This document shows, in pieces, positions 1 to 10,767 of a DNA stretch of 64,000 bases. The position numbers were made by a program, and so were the translations under genes. This stretch comes from Branchipolynoe longqiensis (Eukaryota; Annelida; Polychaeta; Phyllodocida; Polynoidae). Every line of letters starts with the position of its first letter. The first letter of the stretch is position 1. The notes beneath the pieces are model-generated. The model saw only the letters and a list, made by a program, of their open reading frames with translations, was not told the DNA's origin and ran no database searches. The stretch lies in the NCBI GenBank assembly GCA_030323885.1, contig CM059198.1:62522917-62586916 (forward strand), written 5' to 3'.

Positions 1-404
1 AAGTTAGCCATACGTTTAGCCGGTGGGGACATGCACTCCGTGTACAGTCCGCATACTGCCAATGGATGCATAACATACTCCTAACATACTTTGAACATAG
101 GCCTGCCGTATCTCCAGCATACTTAATGTATATGCCATACATAACATACGTAATGTTGGTCAGCATACCGTGAGTGTATGTGAGCGTTTTGCGAACGTTT
201 TGCGAGGCACATGAAAGCTGTCATACGCTAGCAATAGGTCAGAGATACGTTCTGCATATGTTTCATACGTTGTGTGTATGTGGTGTGTATGTTGTGTGTA
301 CGCCCATTTGTATCACCCTTGATGAATGCCGACGTACTGGCAAATTTTTTAATGTTGAGCAAGCGCTGACGCCGTATGACGTAGTGTGACAAGGCCTTTA
401 CACC
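1..404. mobile_element. TC-type MITE, left end outside window
   Basis: The right edge reads GACGTAGTGTGACAAGGCCT, matching the TC-MITE terminal repeat. The body is built from iterated CATAC/GTATG words, as in the element at 29298. The left terminus is not in the window. Confidence 0.6.
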
Positions 405-647
405 AAAATATCTGGTGGCGCCGTAGTGGTGGTTTTCTTTACTAATTACCTTTATGTAATGCTGTCAATTGCCCGGCAAATATGGACGTGTGAATATAAA
501 TATCTACTTGCACAGACCACAGACATACGATAATTGTACTTTGTATTAATGCAAGTCCACTTAGCGTTGAATAGTCGGGTGGGTGTAAGTGTCTACAAAT
601 TCTTTAATAAATACATGTATGTGTAAGTGTCTCTTTTTGTGGAATAT

Positions 648-962
648 TAGTTGGTTGCTTGTTGGAGTTTTCCGTCCTGGCAACATCTATGGTCATATCA
701 AGACGGGGAACTGACTTATGAGAGTGCGTGCTCATTGTGACTTTATAGTGCTGTGCCTAGCAGCACGACCTGATATCCTACTCAGTCACATTATCCTGAC
801 ACTGAGTCAACCAGTCCTTGCCCCATTCTAATAGTACTGAGTGCCTGGCTATGAAGAGACAAGTATCAATTTTTAAGTCATTGGTTTGATTCGACCGGGA
901 ACCGAACTCCCGATCTCCCGCACGCGAGGCCCACGCTCTACCGAATCGGACACCGCACCCGG
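648..962 (-). mobile_element. SINE-1 copy, near full length
   Basis: It starts with the reversed tail (GGAGTTTTCCGTCCTGGCAA) and ends in the tRNA-like head (B-box region GACCGGGAACCGAACTCCC, then CACCGCACCCGG). Confidence 0.85.
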
Positions 963-1193
963 TAAGCACCTTAAACGTTGTTAGGACATGAGACTGCGAA
1001 GCAACAACAAATGTATGAGGATCAAACATTACTATTTTGTAGTTTGTGTCTATTTTTAAACTAGCCATGCGCATGGGATTCGTGTACTGTCTGACAGGCC
1101 TTCGGACTCAAAGGTCAGTAATTATAGAGGAGCAGGAAAGAAAAGGAAAATCAAACTCTACTGCAATGAAGAACTATTGCGCCCTGAGAAAAT

Positions 1194-1527
1194 GTTGGCT
1201 GGTTATTGGAGTTTTACGTTCTGGCAACATCAAAGGTCATATTGGAACGGGCACCGACTTGTGACAGTGCGCACTCATGGTGACTTTGTAGTGCTGCCCC
1301 ACTAGGAAATCAGGACACCAGCATCATGACCCCCATATCCCACTCAGTCACATTATCCTGACTCTGAGCTAACCAGTTCTTGCCCTATCCTATTAATGCC
1401 AACCGCCAGGCTTGGAAGTGACAAGTATCAATTTTATAAGTCATTGGTTTGACTCGATCGGGAACCAAACTCCCGATCTCCTGCACGCGAGGCCTACACT
1501 TTACCGGTTTGGCCACCGTGGCTGGTC
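1194..1527 (-). mobile_element. SINE-1 copy, near full length
   Basis: It shares the whole body with other SINE-1 copies, including CACTCAGTCACATTATCCTG and GGAACCAAACTCCCGATCTC. The head end is degraded (CCACCGTGGCTGG). Confidence 0.85.
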
Positions 1528-1569
1528 CCTGAAAAAATGTCTGAAGCTTCCTTTTAATACCTGTGAACA

Positions 1570-2112
1570 TGCTTGTTTGTTGGGGTTTCATATCCTAGTC
1601 ACATTGAAGGTCATATGGGGTCAGGTAGCCACTGGGAAACCGTGCCTATTGCAGGCACCATGACTCTGATATCTCACTCAGTCACATTATCCTAATACTG
1701 AGCAAACCAGTTCTTGCTGCCCTATTAAAGTTGCATAGTACAATGCTTTTGAGTTTCTGCCATTTTCTGAGATAAATACATTATGCTGATCGCTATGATC
1801 TATATTACGTTAGTTTGAAGTAACTTTGAATTTAAATATGTAACTTTGGAGGTATTTGACGTTAAAACATGCCAAATTAATTTTGGCAAGCACGCCAAAA
1901 CTCTGACACCACAGACTTCAGTACTAACAGGTTCTATTAAATTGCCTTATTACGACCTTCTATGCATAAATAAATGCTTAATAACTGCACCCGTGTCTAA
2001 GTTGAATATATAGAATCAAATCTAGATAAGTGTTTTGGTTTTGAAAATTTGATGTTTTCATCGGACTATGCAACTTTAATACCGAGCGCCCAGCTACGTA
2101 AGGACAGGTATA
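1570..2112 (-). mobile_element. SINE-1 copy split by a T-MITE
   Basis: The tail and middle lie at 1570-1724. The sequence resumes after the MITE at 2080 with TACCGAGCGCCCAGCTACG, matching the SINE segment ATGCCGAGCGCCAGGCTAGG. The SINE's own TTAA was the insertion site. The head side beyond about 2112 is lost or diverged. Confidence 0.8.
1725..2079 (-). mobile_element. T-MITE inserted in a SINE-1, TTAA duplicated
   Basis: About 355 bp. The left end is TTAAAGTTGCATAG, the right end CATCGGACTATGCAACTTTAA in inverted form. The body carries the family marker TTTTGGCAAGCACGCCAAAA. TTAA flanks both sides, and undisrupted SINE-1 copies show a single TTAA at this place. Confidence 0.9.
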
Positions 2113-2582
2113 ATAGTTAGGACACTAGGCCTGGAATTGCAAGAAGTGTAGGTTCGAATCCTGCTCGAGGCGTAATAACTATTATGCCATATTTTTATCA
2201 CGACGACGACAATATTATGACAAGATCTTGCGACAAGATCTTATGTGGCTACTTATTAGCTGAAGGGTTACGGTCTGAAAAGCATTGGAATGAATAACTA
2301 TTTGCGTAACCCACCCCCAAAATAAAAGAATGACAACAAACTAACAGAAAAGGAAATGCAAGAGGAAAGTAAAAAAAAATAAAAACGAATAAAATCAAAG
2401 AAAGTAGGTGTAGGCCAGAAAGAACGTGGGAAACAACTAATAACATTCATGGAAATGTTCTTTTCAAATTGATTGTGGAGAATGTGTCAAGGGATAACCG
2501 CCAGCCGGGTTAATGAAATGCCTCGGGCACTGAACGAATAAAAATAACCCGTGGATTTGTTAGTTCGAGGTATGTGTAGATA
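2113..2582. other. AT-rich stretch, no gene seen
   Basis: A tRNA-like patch at about 2118-2172 contains a B-box match (GGTTCGAATCC) and a weak A box, probably a decayed SINE head or tRNA pseudogene. The rest is A-rich low complexity around 2340-2410. Confidence 0.4.
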
Positions 2583-2994
2583 TGGGTCATTCTCAGAAAC
2601 TGTGTACCACTTTTGTGACATGGAAAACCAAAAGTGAAAACATTCCAAATTATAGCGAAAACCATGTTCATATGAAGGTTGATATGTTGTGCATATTATG
2701 TCAGAGTTTACATTTTTTGTTTTTATTTATTTTTAATTTTGATCTTATACAAATTGAGAAAGCCGTTAAAAATAACCATGTGACATTCATTCATAGCATC
2801 ATTTTAACACACATCCATTACATCATTTTAACACGCACAACAAATTCAAACAAGATATTATTGATTACAGTTAAGCAAAATGGATTGTATTTTACGAGAA
2901 AAAACATTTGTATAGGTGTCTAGTGTTGACATGCAAATTTTCACATCTTCACTTTAGCATACAATCTTTATAATCACATATTTGCTGCGATAGA

Positions 2995-3347
2995 TTAAAG
3001 TTGCATATTCCGATGCTTCTGAGTTTTTGCTATTTACTGAGATAAATATATTATCCTAATTGTTAAAATCTACTTTACTTTAGTTTGAAGTAACTTTAAT
3101 TTTAAATGGCTAAGTTTGGAGATATTTGACATCAAAATATGCCAAAATAATGTTGGCAAGCACGCCAAAAGTCTCATACCATAGACTTCAGTAGTAACGA
3201 TTTCTATTAATTGACTTATTATGCCCTTCCATGCAGCAACATATGCTTAATAAGTGCACCAGTGTCTAAGTTGAATCTGTAGAATCAAATCTAGATAAGT
3301 GTTTTGGTTTTGAAATTTTATGTTTTCATCGGACTATGCAACTTTAA
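2995..3347 (-). mobile_element. T-MITE copy
   Basis: TTAAAGTTGCATATTCCGATG at the left and CATCGGACTATGCAACTTTAA at the right. The body contains GTTGGCAAGCACGCCAAAAG. Confidence 0.9.
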
Positions 3348-3448
3348 ACTACATGTAATTTTGCTAACCTTCTAACATACTTAATACACAGAGTCAACAA
3401 TAACTATTGGACTTACTAACCCCCCCCCCCCCCCCCGAATACAAAATG

Positions 3449-3733
3449 GTGTTCTCTGTGGCGGAGTGGTTAGAGTGTCTGACTTTTTTCTAGGTCAGAC
3501 TCCTAATCTGAGGGTCGGCGGTTCGATTCCCCATGCCCCCCCCTCTCTGCCAATTTGGATTTCCACCGCTGTGGATAAATTACAGCATCATCAAAGGCCA
3601 GTTGCTCTCATACCATGTATATGTGGTGTGGGAGGCTAAAAATCCCTCAGGTCGGTAAAAGTGTAGGCTCGGGCTTTCTATCGACAAACTGTCTAATGGT
3701 GAAAACAAGTCTATTCAGGCTTATCCATGACAA
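3449..3733 (+). mobile_element. SINE-3 copy, tRNA-derived
   Basis: The head GTGGCGGAGTGGTTAGAG (A box) and GGCGGTTCGATTCC (B box) are spaced as in a tRNA with a long arm. A unique body follows with TGGATTTCCACCGCTGTG and CGGGCTTTCTATCGACAAAC, ending near CTTATCCATGACA. A C-run lies just upstream (3421-3436). Confidence 0.85.
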
Positions 3734-3964
3734 TGTAACGTGAAAACCAAATGTGTGGTGCATAGTTTCTGAGAATGACCTATAATAGCTCTCGCCAACT
3801 CAGGGCATAGGTATCCATGGGAACATATTGACTATCTTCTTTCCCCCCCTTTTTTCCGGGTCCTTTTTTTCTGGTCTGTATTTGGGCTACGCAGTAGCAA
3901 CCATACGGTACCGGTTGGCAGCAGGACCGCCTTATTATTGTGTTAATGGTTAGCGCATTCTTTA

Positions 3965-4289
3965 AGGCCGTGTCACACCTCACCGGATTGCGGGAAACGG
4001 ACAGAAAACGAACAATGTCTGGTTTGTGTCCGTACAAGTTTTGAACATGCACAAAACTAGGAATGGATGCCGCCAGACTGACGTCTATGGCTCTTGTCCG
4101 GCTTGATTTTGTTTTGTTCGTTCCTGTCCGTTTCCTGTCAATTTCCTGTTCGTTTCATGTCCGTTCGGCCAGCGGCCATTTACCTGATAGCGCAACATTT
4201 TGACACATTTTAATACATTTTGATACTTATCACCACCGGACTAGACAATTCTGTCCGTTGCTTAATCCGGTGAGGTGTGACAGCCGCTT
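3965..4289. mobile_element. TC-MITE, 325 bp
   Basis: Terminal inverted repeats AAGGCCGTGTCACACCTCAC and GTGAGGTGTGACAGCCGCTT, about 25 bp. The left flank is TA and the right flank CA, fitting a TA target with one mutation. The body repeats CCGT/CCGG words. Confidence 0.85.
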
Positions 4290-4490
4290 CAAGGAAATTG
4301 TGCCTGCATGTATATTAGGTACCGGCAGTACCTAGATAACACTGGAAGAAAGGAGGAAAATCAGCAAAAATTACTGGTTTTTAAACACTCCTATTTGGGT
4401 GTATGTTTAAATTTCAAATATCTGTAAAATACTGTGAATGTACTAAGGTTTTACTCTTTATTTTGATACCAAAATTATGTCTGCTGTATA

Positions 4491-4843
4491 TTAAAGCTGC
4501 ATAATCCGATGAAGCATCAAATTTTCAAAACCAAAACAAGTATCTCAATTTGATTCTACATATCTAACTCAAATACTGGTGCCCTCGTTAAACATTTGTC
4601 ACCCCATAGAAGGGAATACTGAGGCGATTTAACAGAACCTATTACTGCAGAAACCTATGGTGTCAGAGTTTTGGCAAGCTTGCCAAAACTAATTTTGCTT
4701 GTTTGCACTTCATATACCTGAAAAGTTAGCTATTTAGAATAAGTTACTTCAAATGAAAGTAGCGTAGATTATAACGATCAACGTAATATGTTTATCTCAG
4801 AAAATGACAGAAACCCCAAACCCATCGGACTACGCAACTTTAA
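4491..4843 (+). mobile_element. T-MITE copy
   Basis: TTAAAGCTGCATAATCCGATG at the left; the right end is CCATCGGACTACGCAACTTT with TTAA. Its left terminus GCATAATCCGA is the exact sequence type into which the YR elements inserted elsewhere in the window. Confidence 0.9.
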
Positions 4844-5450
4844 AACAACGCACCAAAAAGCACTTTATTACAGGCACTTTTGCTAATCAGTACATTCTTT
4901 TGCATCAACTTAATCAGAACAAGTACCAAAGCATGTGGTTTTGTTTTGCTTGGCCCTGAATCGCCGTTGGTACACAGGCTATTAATAGATCCCCTCGCAA
5001 AGACAACTAAATTACCTTTAATTTGGTACATGATAGACGTATATGTAAAACTAAATCAAATTATGCCAAACAAAAAAACTGCACGCCTCATGTTTCATTC
5101 GGTGTTAAATCTTGCTCAAGTAAATACCAAAATCTTAAAAAGTGAATATCATGAAAGGTAAGCAAGATAGAACTTTTCCGCATTTTTTGGTGTATTATTC
5201 TGCATTTATCTAGCACTGTGTGATTAACCTTAATTAATTGCCCAGATTAAAAATCTAAAAGATGACTGTCTGTGTCTAATTATATGCGATGAACGATTTA
5301 ATTGTTGGAATTATTGTGGGTCTGCGAAAGGGTGTGGTTTTGTTGTTTCAACTATATGTCTCTTAGGCGTTAACCCATTTGATTTGTTTGTTTGTTTGTT
5401 TAACGCCCTCCCTCCCTAGCACAAAAAGTAGACGTCGGCTATTTGGGGGT
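4844..5450. other. No gene seen
   Basis: AT-rich unique-looking sequence. Overlapping frames of 63 and 93 codons lie on opposite strands (4840-5161) with no recognisable motif, consistent with chance. TTTG repeats occur near 5380-5400. Confidence 0.4.
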
Positions 5451-5577
5451 CACCCATTTGAAGGGCTATTGGGGCATCACCCATTTGAAGGGCTATTGGG
5501 GGGTCACCCATTTGAAGGGCTATTGGGGGGTCACCCATTTGAATGACTATTGGGGGGTCACCCATTTGAAGACGCCT
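5451..5577 (+). repeat. 27-bp tandem repeat, 5 copies
   Basis: CACCCATTTGAAGGGCTATT followed by a G-run starts at 5451, 5478, 5505, 5532 and 5559, exactly 27 bp apart. Confidence 0.92.
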
Positions 5578-5616
5578 CATGTGTTAATGGACCCCTGAAG
5601 CAGGGCGCCACCAGTC

Positions 5617-7165
5617 TGTATACAACACTGGTACCTGGGGTTATACAGCAAGCAAAGGCTTTATACAACCCTGGTACCTGGGTTTATACAGCAAGCAAAG
5701 GCTTTATACAACCCTGGTACCTGGATATATACAGCAAGCAAAGGTTGCATACAACCCCGGTAGCTGGGTTTATACAGCAAGCAAAGGTTGCATACAACCC
5801 CAGTACCTAGCATTACACAGCAAGCAAAGGTTGCATACAACCCCGGTACCTGGATTTATACAGCAAGCAATGGTTTTATACCACCCCAGTACCTGGATTT
5901 ATACAGCAAGCAATGGTTTTATACAACACTGGAACCTGGATTTATACAGCAGGAAATGGCTTTATGCAACCCTGGTAACTGGATTTATACAGAAGGCAAT
6001 GGCTTTATACAGCAGGCAATGGCTTTATACAACCCTGGTACCAGGATTTATACAGCAGGCAAAGTTTGCATACAACCCCGGTACCTGGAGTTATACAGCG
6101 AGCAAAGGCTTTATACAACCCTGCTACCTGGATGTATACAGCTGGCAAAGGCTTTATACAACCCTCCTACCTGGATGTATACAGCTGGCAAAGGCTTTAT
6201 ACAACCCCGGTACCTGGATATATACAGCAAGCAATGGCTTTATACAATGCTGGTACTTGGATTGGTACAGGAAGCAATGGTTTTATACAACACTGGTACC
6301 TGGATTTATACAGCAGGCAACGGCTTTATACAAGCCTGCTAACTGGATATATACAGAAGGTAATGGCTTTATACAACCCTGGTACCAGGATTTATACAGC
6401 AAGCAATGGCTTTATACAAGCCTGGAACCTGGATTTATACAGCAGACAATGGATATATACAACCCTGGAACCTGGAGGTATACAGCAGGCAAAGGATTTA
6501 TACAACCCTGGTACCTGGATGTATACAGCAGGCAACAGCTTTATACAAGCCTGCTAACTGGATTTATACAGCAGGCAACGGATTTATGCAGCCCTGGTAA
6601 CTGGATTTATACAGAAGGCAATGGCTTGATACAACCCTTGTTGCTGGATTAATAAAGCAGGCAAAGGTTTGATACAACCCTGGTACCAAGATTTATACAG
6701 CAAGCAAAGGTTGTATACAACACTGGTAACTGGATTTATACAGCAAGCAAAGGTTGCATACAACACTGGTAACTGGATTTATACAGCAGGCAAAGGTTGC
6801 AAAACTGGTAACTGGATTTATACAGCAGGCAATGGCCTTATACAACCCTTGTACCTGGATTTATACAGCATCCAAAGGTTTTATACAACCCTGGTACCTA
6901 GATATAGACAGCAGGCAATGGATTTATTCAACCCTGGAACCTGCATTTATACAGCAGGCAATGGATTTATACAACCCTGGAACCTGCATTTATACAGCAG
7001 GCAAAGGCTTTACGCAACCCTGCTTCCAGGATTTATGCAGCAGGCAATGGTTATATACAACACTGGAGCCTGCATCATTTATACGGAAAGGCAATGGATT
7101 TATACAACCCTGGTACCTGCATTTATACAGCAGGCAATGGATTTATACAACCCTGGTACCTTGAA
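5617..7165 (+). repeat. 43-bp minisatellite, about 36 copies
   Basis: The unit is TACAACCCTGGTACCTGGAT plus TTATACAGCAAGCAATGGCTT and similar. Because 43 is not a multiple of 3, each unit shifts frame, and all three plus-strand frames stay largely open, giving overlapping pseudo-proteins rich in YNPGTWIY and GFIQPWYLD. No start context or domain suggests a real protein. Confidence 0.93.
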
Positions 7166-7417
7166 ATAATATGTTGGAACAGCGAAGAAAATCTTCGTAA
7201 AAGGAGAGGTTAAGAGAGAGAGCAGTGTGTTACTAGTGGAACTTGTGTGGATGTTTGTCCCCCTGCGATACTCCAGTCACTTTAGAGAAATTGTCCATGG
7301 CGTATCTGTAAATCAAAACAGCACAATGCCTCCCCGTTACAATAGCCTGACCCTGACCGCAATGCATTCATGGAGACGGTGACGGCGTGTGTGGGGAGGG
7401 GGAGTGTGGGGGCGATG
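7166..7417. other. No gene seen
   Basis: Unique sequence between the minisatellite and a SINE-1; purine-rich, with no motif recognised. Confidence 0.4.
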
Positions 7418-7752
7418 GTTAGTTGGTTGCTTGTTGGAGTTTTACATCTTGGCAACATCAAAGATCATATCAGGACGGGTACCAACTTGTGACAGTACGC
7501 ACTCATGGCGACTTAATAGTGTTGCCTCACTGGTAGACTAGGCTGCCAGCACCATGACCCGATAACCCACTCAGTCACATTATCCTGATACTGAGCTAAC
7601 CAGTCCTTGCACTATCCTATTAATGCAGAGTGTCAGGCGAGCAAGCGACAAGTATCAATTTTAAAAGTCATTGGTCTGACTCGACCGGGAACCAAACTCC
7701 CGATCTCCCTCACGCGAGGCCCGCGCCCTATCGATTCAGCCACCGCGCCCGG
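7418..7752 (-). mobile_element. SINE-1 copy, full length
   Basis: All parts are present, from the reversed tail (GTTGGAGTTTTACATCTTGG) to the head end CCACCGCGCCCGG. A GT microsatellite follows at 7780-7802. Confidence 0.9.
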
Positions 7753-7865
7753 TGAGCATTCATGAAAGGTGGTGACGGTGTGTGTGTGTGTGTGTGTGTG
7801 TGGAGGTGGTGTGTGTGAGGGGAAGGCTGTCAGTAATACATTGTATACATTACGCCCGAGATACT

Positions 7866-8110
7866 GGTGTTCTCTGTGGCGGAGTGGTTAGAGTGTCTGA
7901 CTTTTTTCTAGGTCGGATGCCTGATCTGAGGGTCAGTGGTTCGAGTCTCCATGCCCCCCCCAACTCTGCCAATTTGGATTTCCACTGCTGTATATAACTT
8001 ACAGTGTCATCAAAGGCCAGTTGCTCTCATACCATATCTATGTGGTGTGGGAGGTTAAAAATCCCTTGGGTCGGTAAAAGTGTAGGCCTGGGCTTTCTAT
8101 TGACAAACTG
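7866..8110 (+). mobile_element. SINE-3 copy, 3' truncated
   Basis: It begins TGTTCTCTGTGGCGGAGTGG and has the B box GTGGTTCGAGTCTCC. It loses similarity after TCTATTGACAAACTG near 8110. Confidence 0.85.
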
Positions 8111-8344
8111 GCCACACAGCAGGAGCATCCACATCACGGCCCTGGGAATCAGCTATCTGATTGCAAATCCTGCTACCACCATCCACCACCGAGAGCACAT
8201 CCCACGAATAAAGATCATACCTCTGCTCGAAAATCCCTTGAGATAACTGGTGGAAGGACATGATGAAGAATAACTGGAGCTGGGACCCAGCAAGACACTA
8301 ATTAGGCTCCAGGCAATGCTACTATTGCTAGGCTGAGATGTGGT
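8111..8344. other. Unassigned segment between two SINEs
   Basis: Sequence unlike its SINE neighbours; it may be a decayed retroelement piece, but I recognise no protein motif. Confidence 0.3.
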
Positions 8345-8522
8345 TTCCCACTCAGTCACATTATCCTGATACTGAGCTAACCAGTCCTTACCCTATTCTA
8401 TTAATGCTGGAATGCCAGGCTAGGTAGCGACAAAAATCAATTTAGTAAGTCATCGCTTTGACTTGGCTGGGATACAAATGTCTGACCTTCCGCATTGGAA
8501 GCCCATGCTCTTAGCGCCTCAT
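8345..8522 (-). mobile_element. SINE-1 fragment, head half
   Basis: Middle and head portion only (CACTCAGTCACATTATCCTG to a degraded head), more diverged than other copies. Confidence 0.75.
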
Positions 8523-8543
8523 TTCCAGTTATATACACACACC

Positions 8544-8840
8544 AGGGCCGCGTTCAGGATCCATCTCGGAGGCGCCTCGGAGATGGCCGTGATGTCACGC
8601 TAGTCTGAACGGCAAAAGCAGTTTGTGGTCTAGAAAATGGCCGCCCCCATATGCGGTGGCCATTTGCAATGGAAAAGCTGTGCTGTGATTGGCTGAAACC
8701 ACTGAGGCGCTTTTCATCTCCAGTCTGAAAAGGGAGGCGTCTCCGAGACGTCGCCGAGACACACCCTGAACGCAAATAGACCAAAGAGCATCGCGGAGAC
8801 ATCTCCGCGTCGCCTCCGAGACGGACCCTGAACACGGCCC
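8544..8840. mobile_element. Palindromic MITE, TIR AGGGCCGCGTTCAGG
   Basis: The left end AGGGCCGCGTTCAGGATCC and right end GGACCCTGAACACGGCCC pair over about 30 bp and continue into CTCGGAGGCG/CGCCTCCGAG. The body iterates TCTCCGAGAC-type words in both orientations. No clear target duplication. Confidence 0.8.
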
Positions 8841-9204
8841 AGATCACAACTTCAGTCCTTCCTGGAACCAGTGGGCAGTACTTCGGAAGATAACTATTAT
8901 ACCAGTATACCAGGGTGATGTACTTCGGAAGATACCTCTTATACCAGTATACTATGGTGATGCCCTACCAGGAGTTGGTATCCAGTGTCCTTGCAATAAA
9001 TCATAGCATGTGCATGATTCGTTGGAAGTCTGAAATCACTGGTCCGTGACAACAGACGTGGATCAGTGATTCGGGCAAGACATACCGTGACCTTGTTTCC
9101 CCGCTCTCTTTCTGTGCATAATAGCCTAAACTTTGAACGTCTCGTGTGGGAAGTATACATGAAATGGTCTCAACCGTATTTCCCTTTTACACGAATGACT
9201 CCGA
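8841..9204. other. No gene seen; short direct repeat
   Basis: A direct repeat of GTACTTCGGAAGATA with CTATTATACCAGTATACYA occurs twice (8878-8911 and 8919-8953). Otherwise unique. Confidence 0.5.
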
Positions 9205-9530
9205 AACCAGACGGGATGGACAAATGAGGTAGTGCGTCTGTCTACCGTGTTGGTAAACCATGGGATCATGGCTTCGAACCCAGGTCGAGTAAAACCAATG
9301 ACTTAAAAATTGATACTTGTCGCTTCCTAGCCAGGCACTTGGCATTATTAGGATAGGGCAAGAACTGGTTGGCTCAGTGTCAGGATAACATGACTGAGTG
9401 GGAGATCAGGCCATGGTGCTGACTGCCTGGTCTCCCAGTGGGGCAGCACTATAAAGTCGCCATGAATGCGCACTGGTACCCGTCCTGATATGACCTTAGA
9501 TGTTGCTAGGATGTAAAACAACAAACAAAT
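9205..9530 (+). mobile_element. SINE-1 copy with the second head type
   Basis: The head GACGGGATGGACAAATGAGG differs from the usual GCGGTGGCCGAATCGG; the body and tail are standard, ending TAAAACAACAAACAAATC. Other copies with this head lie at 10768, 17760, 23040, 33130 and 62672. Confidence 0.85.
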
Positions 9531-9692
9531 CAAAAGCCGTTAGCCTGCGTTAGTTACTCAGACCCCATTTAATCTGAAAATCTCCCATAGCCAACCAACA
9601 CGTCCATGGAACACATTTTGCGCCTTTCACTTCATCCCCTAATTTTATAAACCGCTTAAACCTGCCACCAGTCTCTCTAATCTGACGACCGG

Positions 9693-10025
9693 ACATGGTG
9701 GTCGGATCGGTGAAGAGTGCAGGCTCTCACTCTCAGTGTGGAAGGTCACAAGTTAGAAAATCCAGTTGAGTCAAACCAACGACTTACAAAATTGATACTT
9801 GTCACTTCCGAGCCTAACGCTCGGGATTAATAGGATAGTACAAGGACTGGTTAGCTCAGTGTGAGGATAATCTGACAGAGTGCGATATCGGGTCAGGGTA
9901 CTGGTGGCCTGATTTCCAAGTGGGGCAGCACTATAAAGTCACCATGAGTACACACTGTCTTGAGTTGGTCCTGTTCTGATATGACCGTAGATGTCGCTAG
10001 GGTGTAAAACCCCAATAAACAAACA
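9693..10025 (+). mobile_element. SINE-1 copy, full length
   Basis: The head GACATGGTGGTCGGATCGG, standard body and tail TGTAAAACCCCAATAAACAA are all present. Confidence 0.85.
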
Positions 10026-10111
10026 ATCTATTCTGACGCTTGGAACAAACTGGTGTTGGGTTAACGAGGTTTGACTGTAGTGTAGTGGTCTTTACATATG
10101 TAGAGTGTATG

Positions 10112-10272
10112 ATTCGTTGGTTGTTGGGGTTTTATGTCATAGTAAGAGGTGAGGTCATATCAGGATGGGTACTGACTTGTGACAGTGCAAACTCATGGCA
10201 ACTTTACAGTGCTGCCCCACTGGGAGACCAGGCTGCCAGCGTCATGACCTGATATCCCACTCAGTCACATTA
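10112..10272 (-). mobile_element. SINE-1 tail part, interrupted by a LINE fragment
   Basis: Reversed tail through CACTCAGTCACATTA, then an abrupt change to LINE-derived sequence. The matching head lies at 10768-10848 in the same orientation. Confidence 0.8.
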
Positions 10273-10293
10273 ACACGCCATCATATCATGGCA

Positions 10294-10767
10294 ACTAAAT
10301 AGGATAACCATAAACAACAGCAAGTCGAAAACAGTACTATTTGTTACCAGGCTAATGAGTAACGATAAAATAAAGTGTCTTCTGGGAAACACCGAACTGG
10401 AACAAGTAGACAACTACCGATATCTGGGAGTGGATCTAGACAGCCACCTAAAGTATGACCTCTGCATAACAAAAACTATCAAAAAAGTAAACCATAAGAT
10501 ATGGCTACTGGCTAAACTGAGATACTACATGACTGAAAACATTGCAATTAAAATATATAAAGGCATGATCCTCCACTACTTTGACTATGGCGATGTAGTA
10601 TACATGGGAGGAAATACAAAACTATTAAACAAACTACAGGTGCTACACAATAGAGTCCTCAAAGTATGCCTTCCGGTGCACAAAAGATATCCCACAATCG
10701 AATTACACAAAAAAATGCAATGCAACACTACTAACGAGTAGAAGGGAAAAGCACCTCAAAATACTCA
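10294..10767 (+). pseudogene. LINE reverse transcriptase fragment
   Basis: A 128-codon frame from 10355, open back to about 10294, reads like the thumb and following region of a non-LTR retrotransposon RT: INNSKSKTVLF, YRYLGVDLD, FDYGDVVY and LLNKLQVLHNRVLK. At the A-run near 10712 the frame shifts; the next frame encodes LLTSRREKHLKILK, the expected continuation. Both ends are truncated and no endonuclease or catalytic YxDD is present. The fragment sits between a SINE-1 tail (10112-10272) and head (10768-10848) in one orientation, replacing the SINE middle. It is a dead fragment; the clade is uncertain (CR1/L2/Jockey-like). Confidence 0.8.

Larger units (their letters stand above)
2583..3781. 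mobile_element. DNA transposon remnant with inverted ends
   Basis: The left end GGGTCATTCTCAGAAACTGT (2584) is matched in inverted orientation at 3754-3781 (reverse complement AGGTCATTCTCAGAAACTAT), similarity continuing for about 30 bp. TA/TAT lies outside each end. A T-MITE (2995-3347) and a SINE-3 (3449-3733) are nested inside. No transposase frame is recognisable; the 113-codon frame at 2582-2923 resembles nothing I know. Confidence 0.65.

Noticed and set aside
2118..2172. tRNA gene near 2118
   Set aside because: A B-box match exists, but I could not fold a convincing cloverleaf; treated as a decayed tRNA-like patch.
3449..3540. Functional tRNA genes at SINE heads (3449, 7866, 41433, 44160, 10878, 17254)
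   Set aside because: A and B boxes are present but the acceptor stems do not close and each is followed by a shared SINE body.
5550..7169. Long overlapping ORFs (273, 184, 166 codons) as a repetitive protein gene
   Set aside because: All three frames are open because the 43-bp unit lacks stops; frames overlap completely and no start context or domain is seen.
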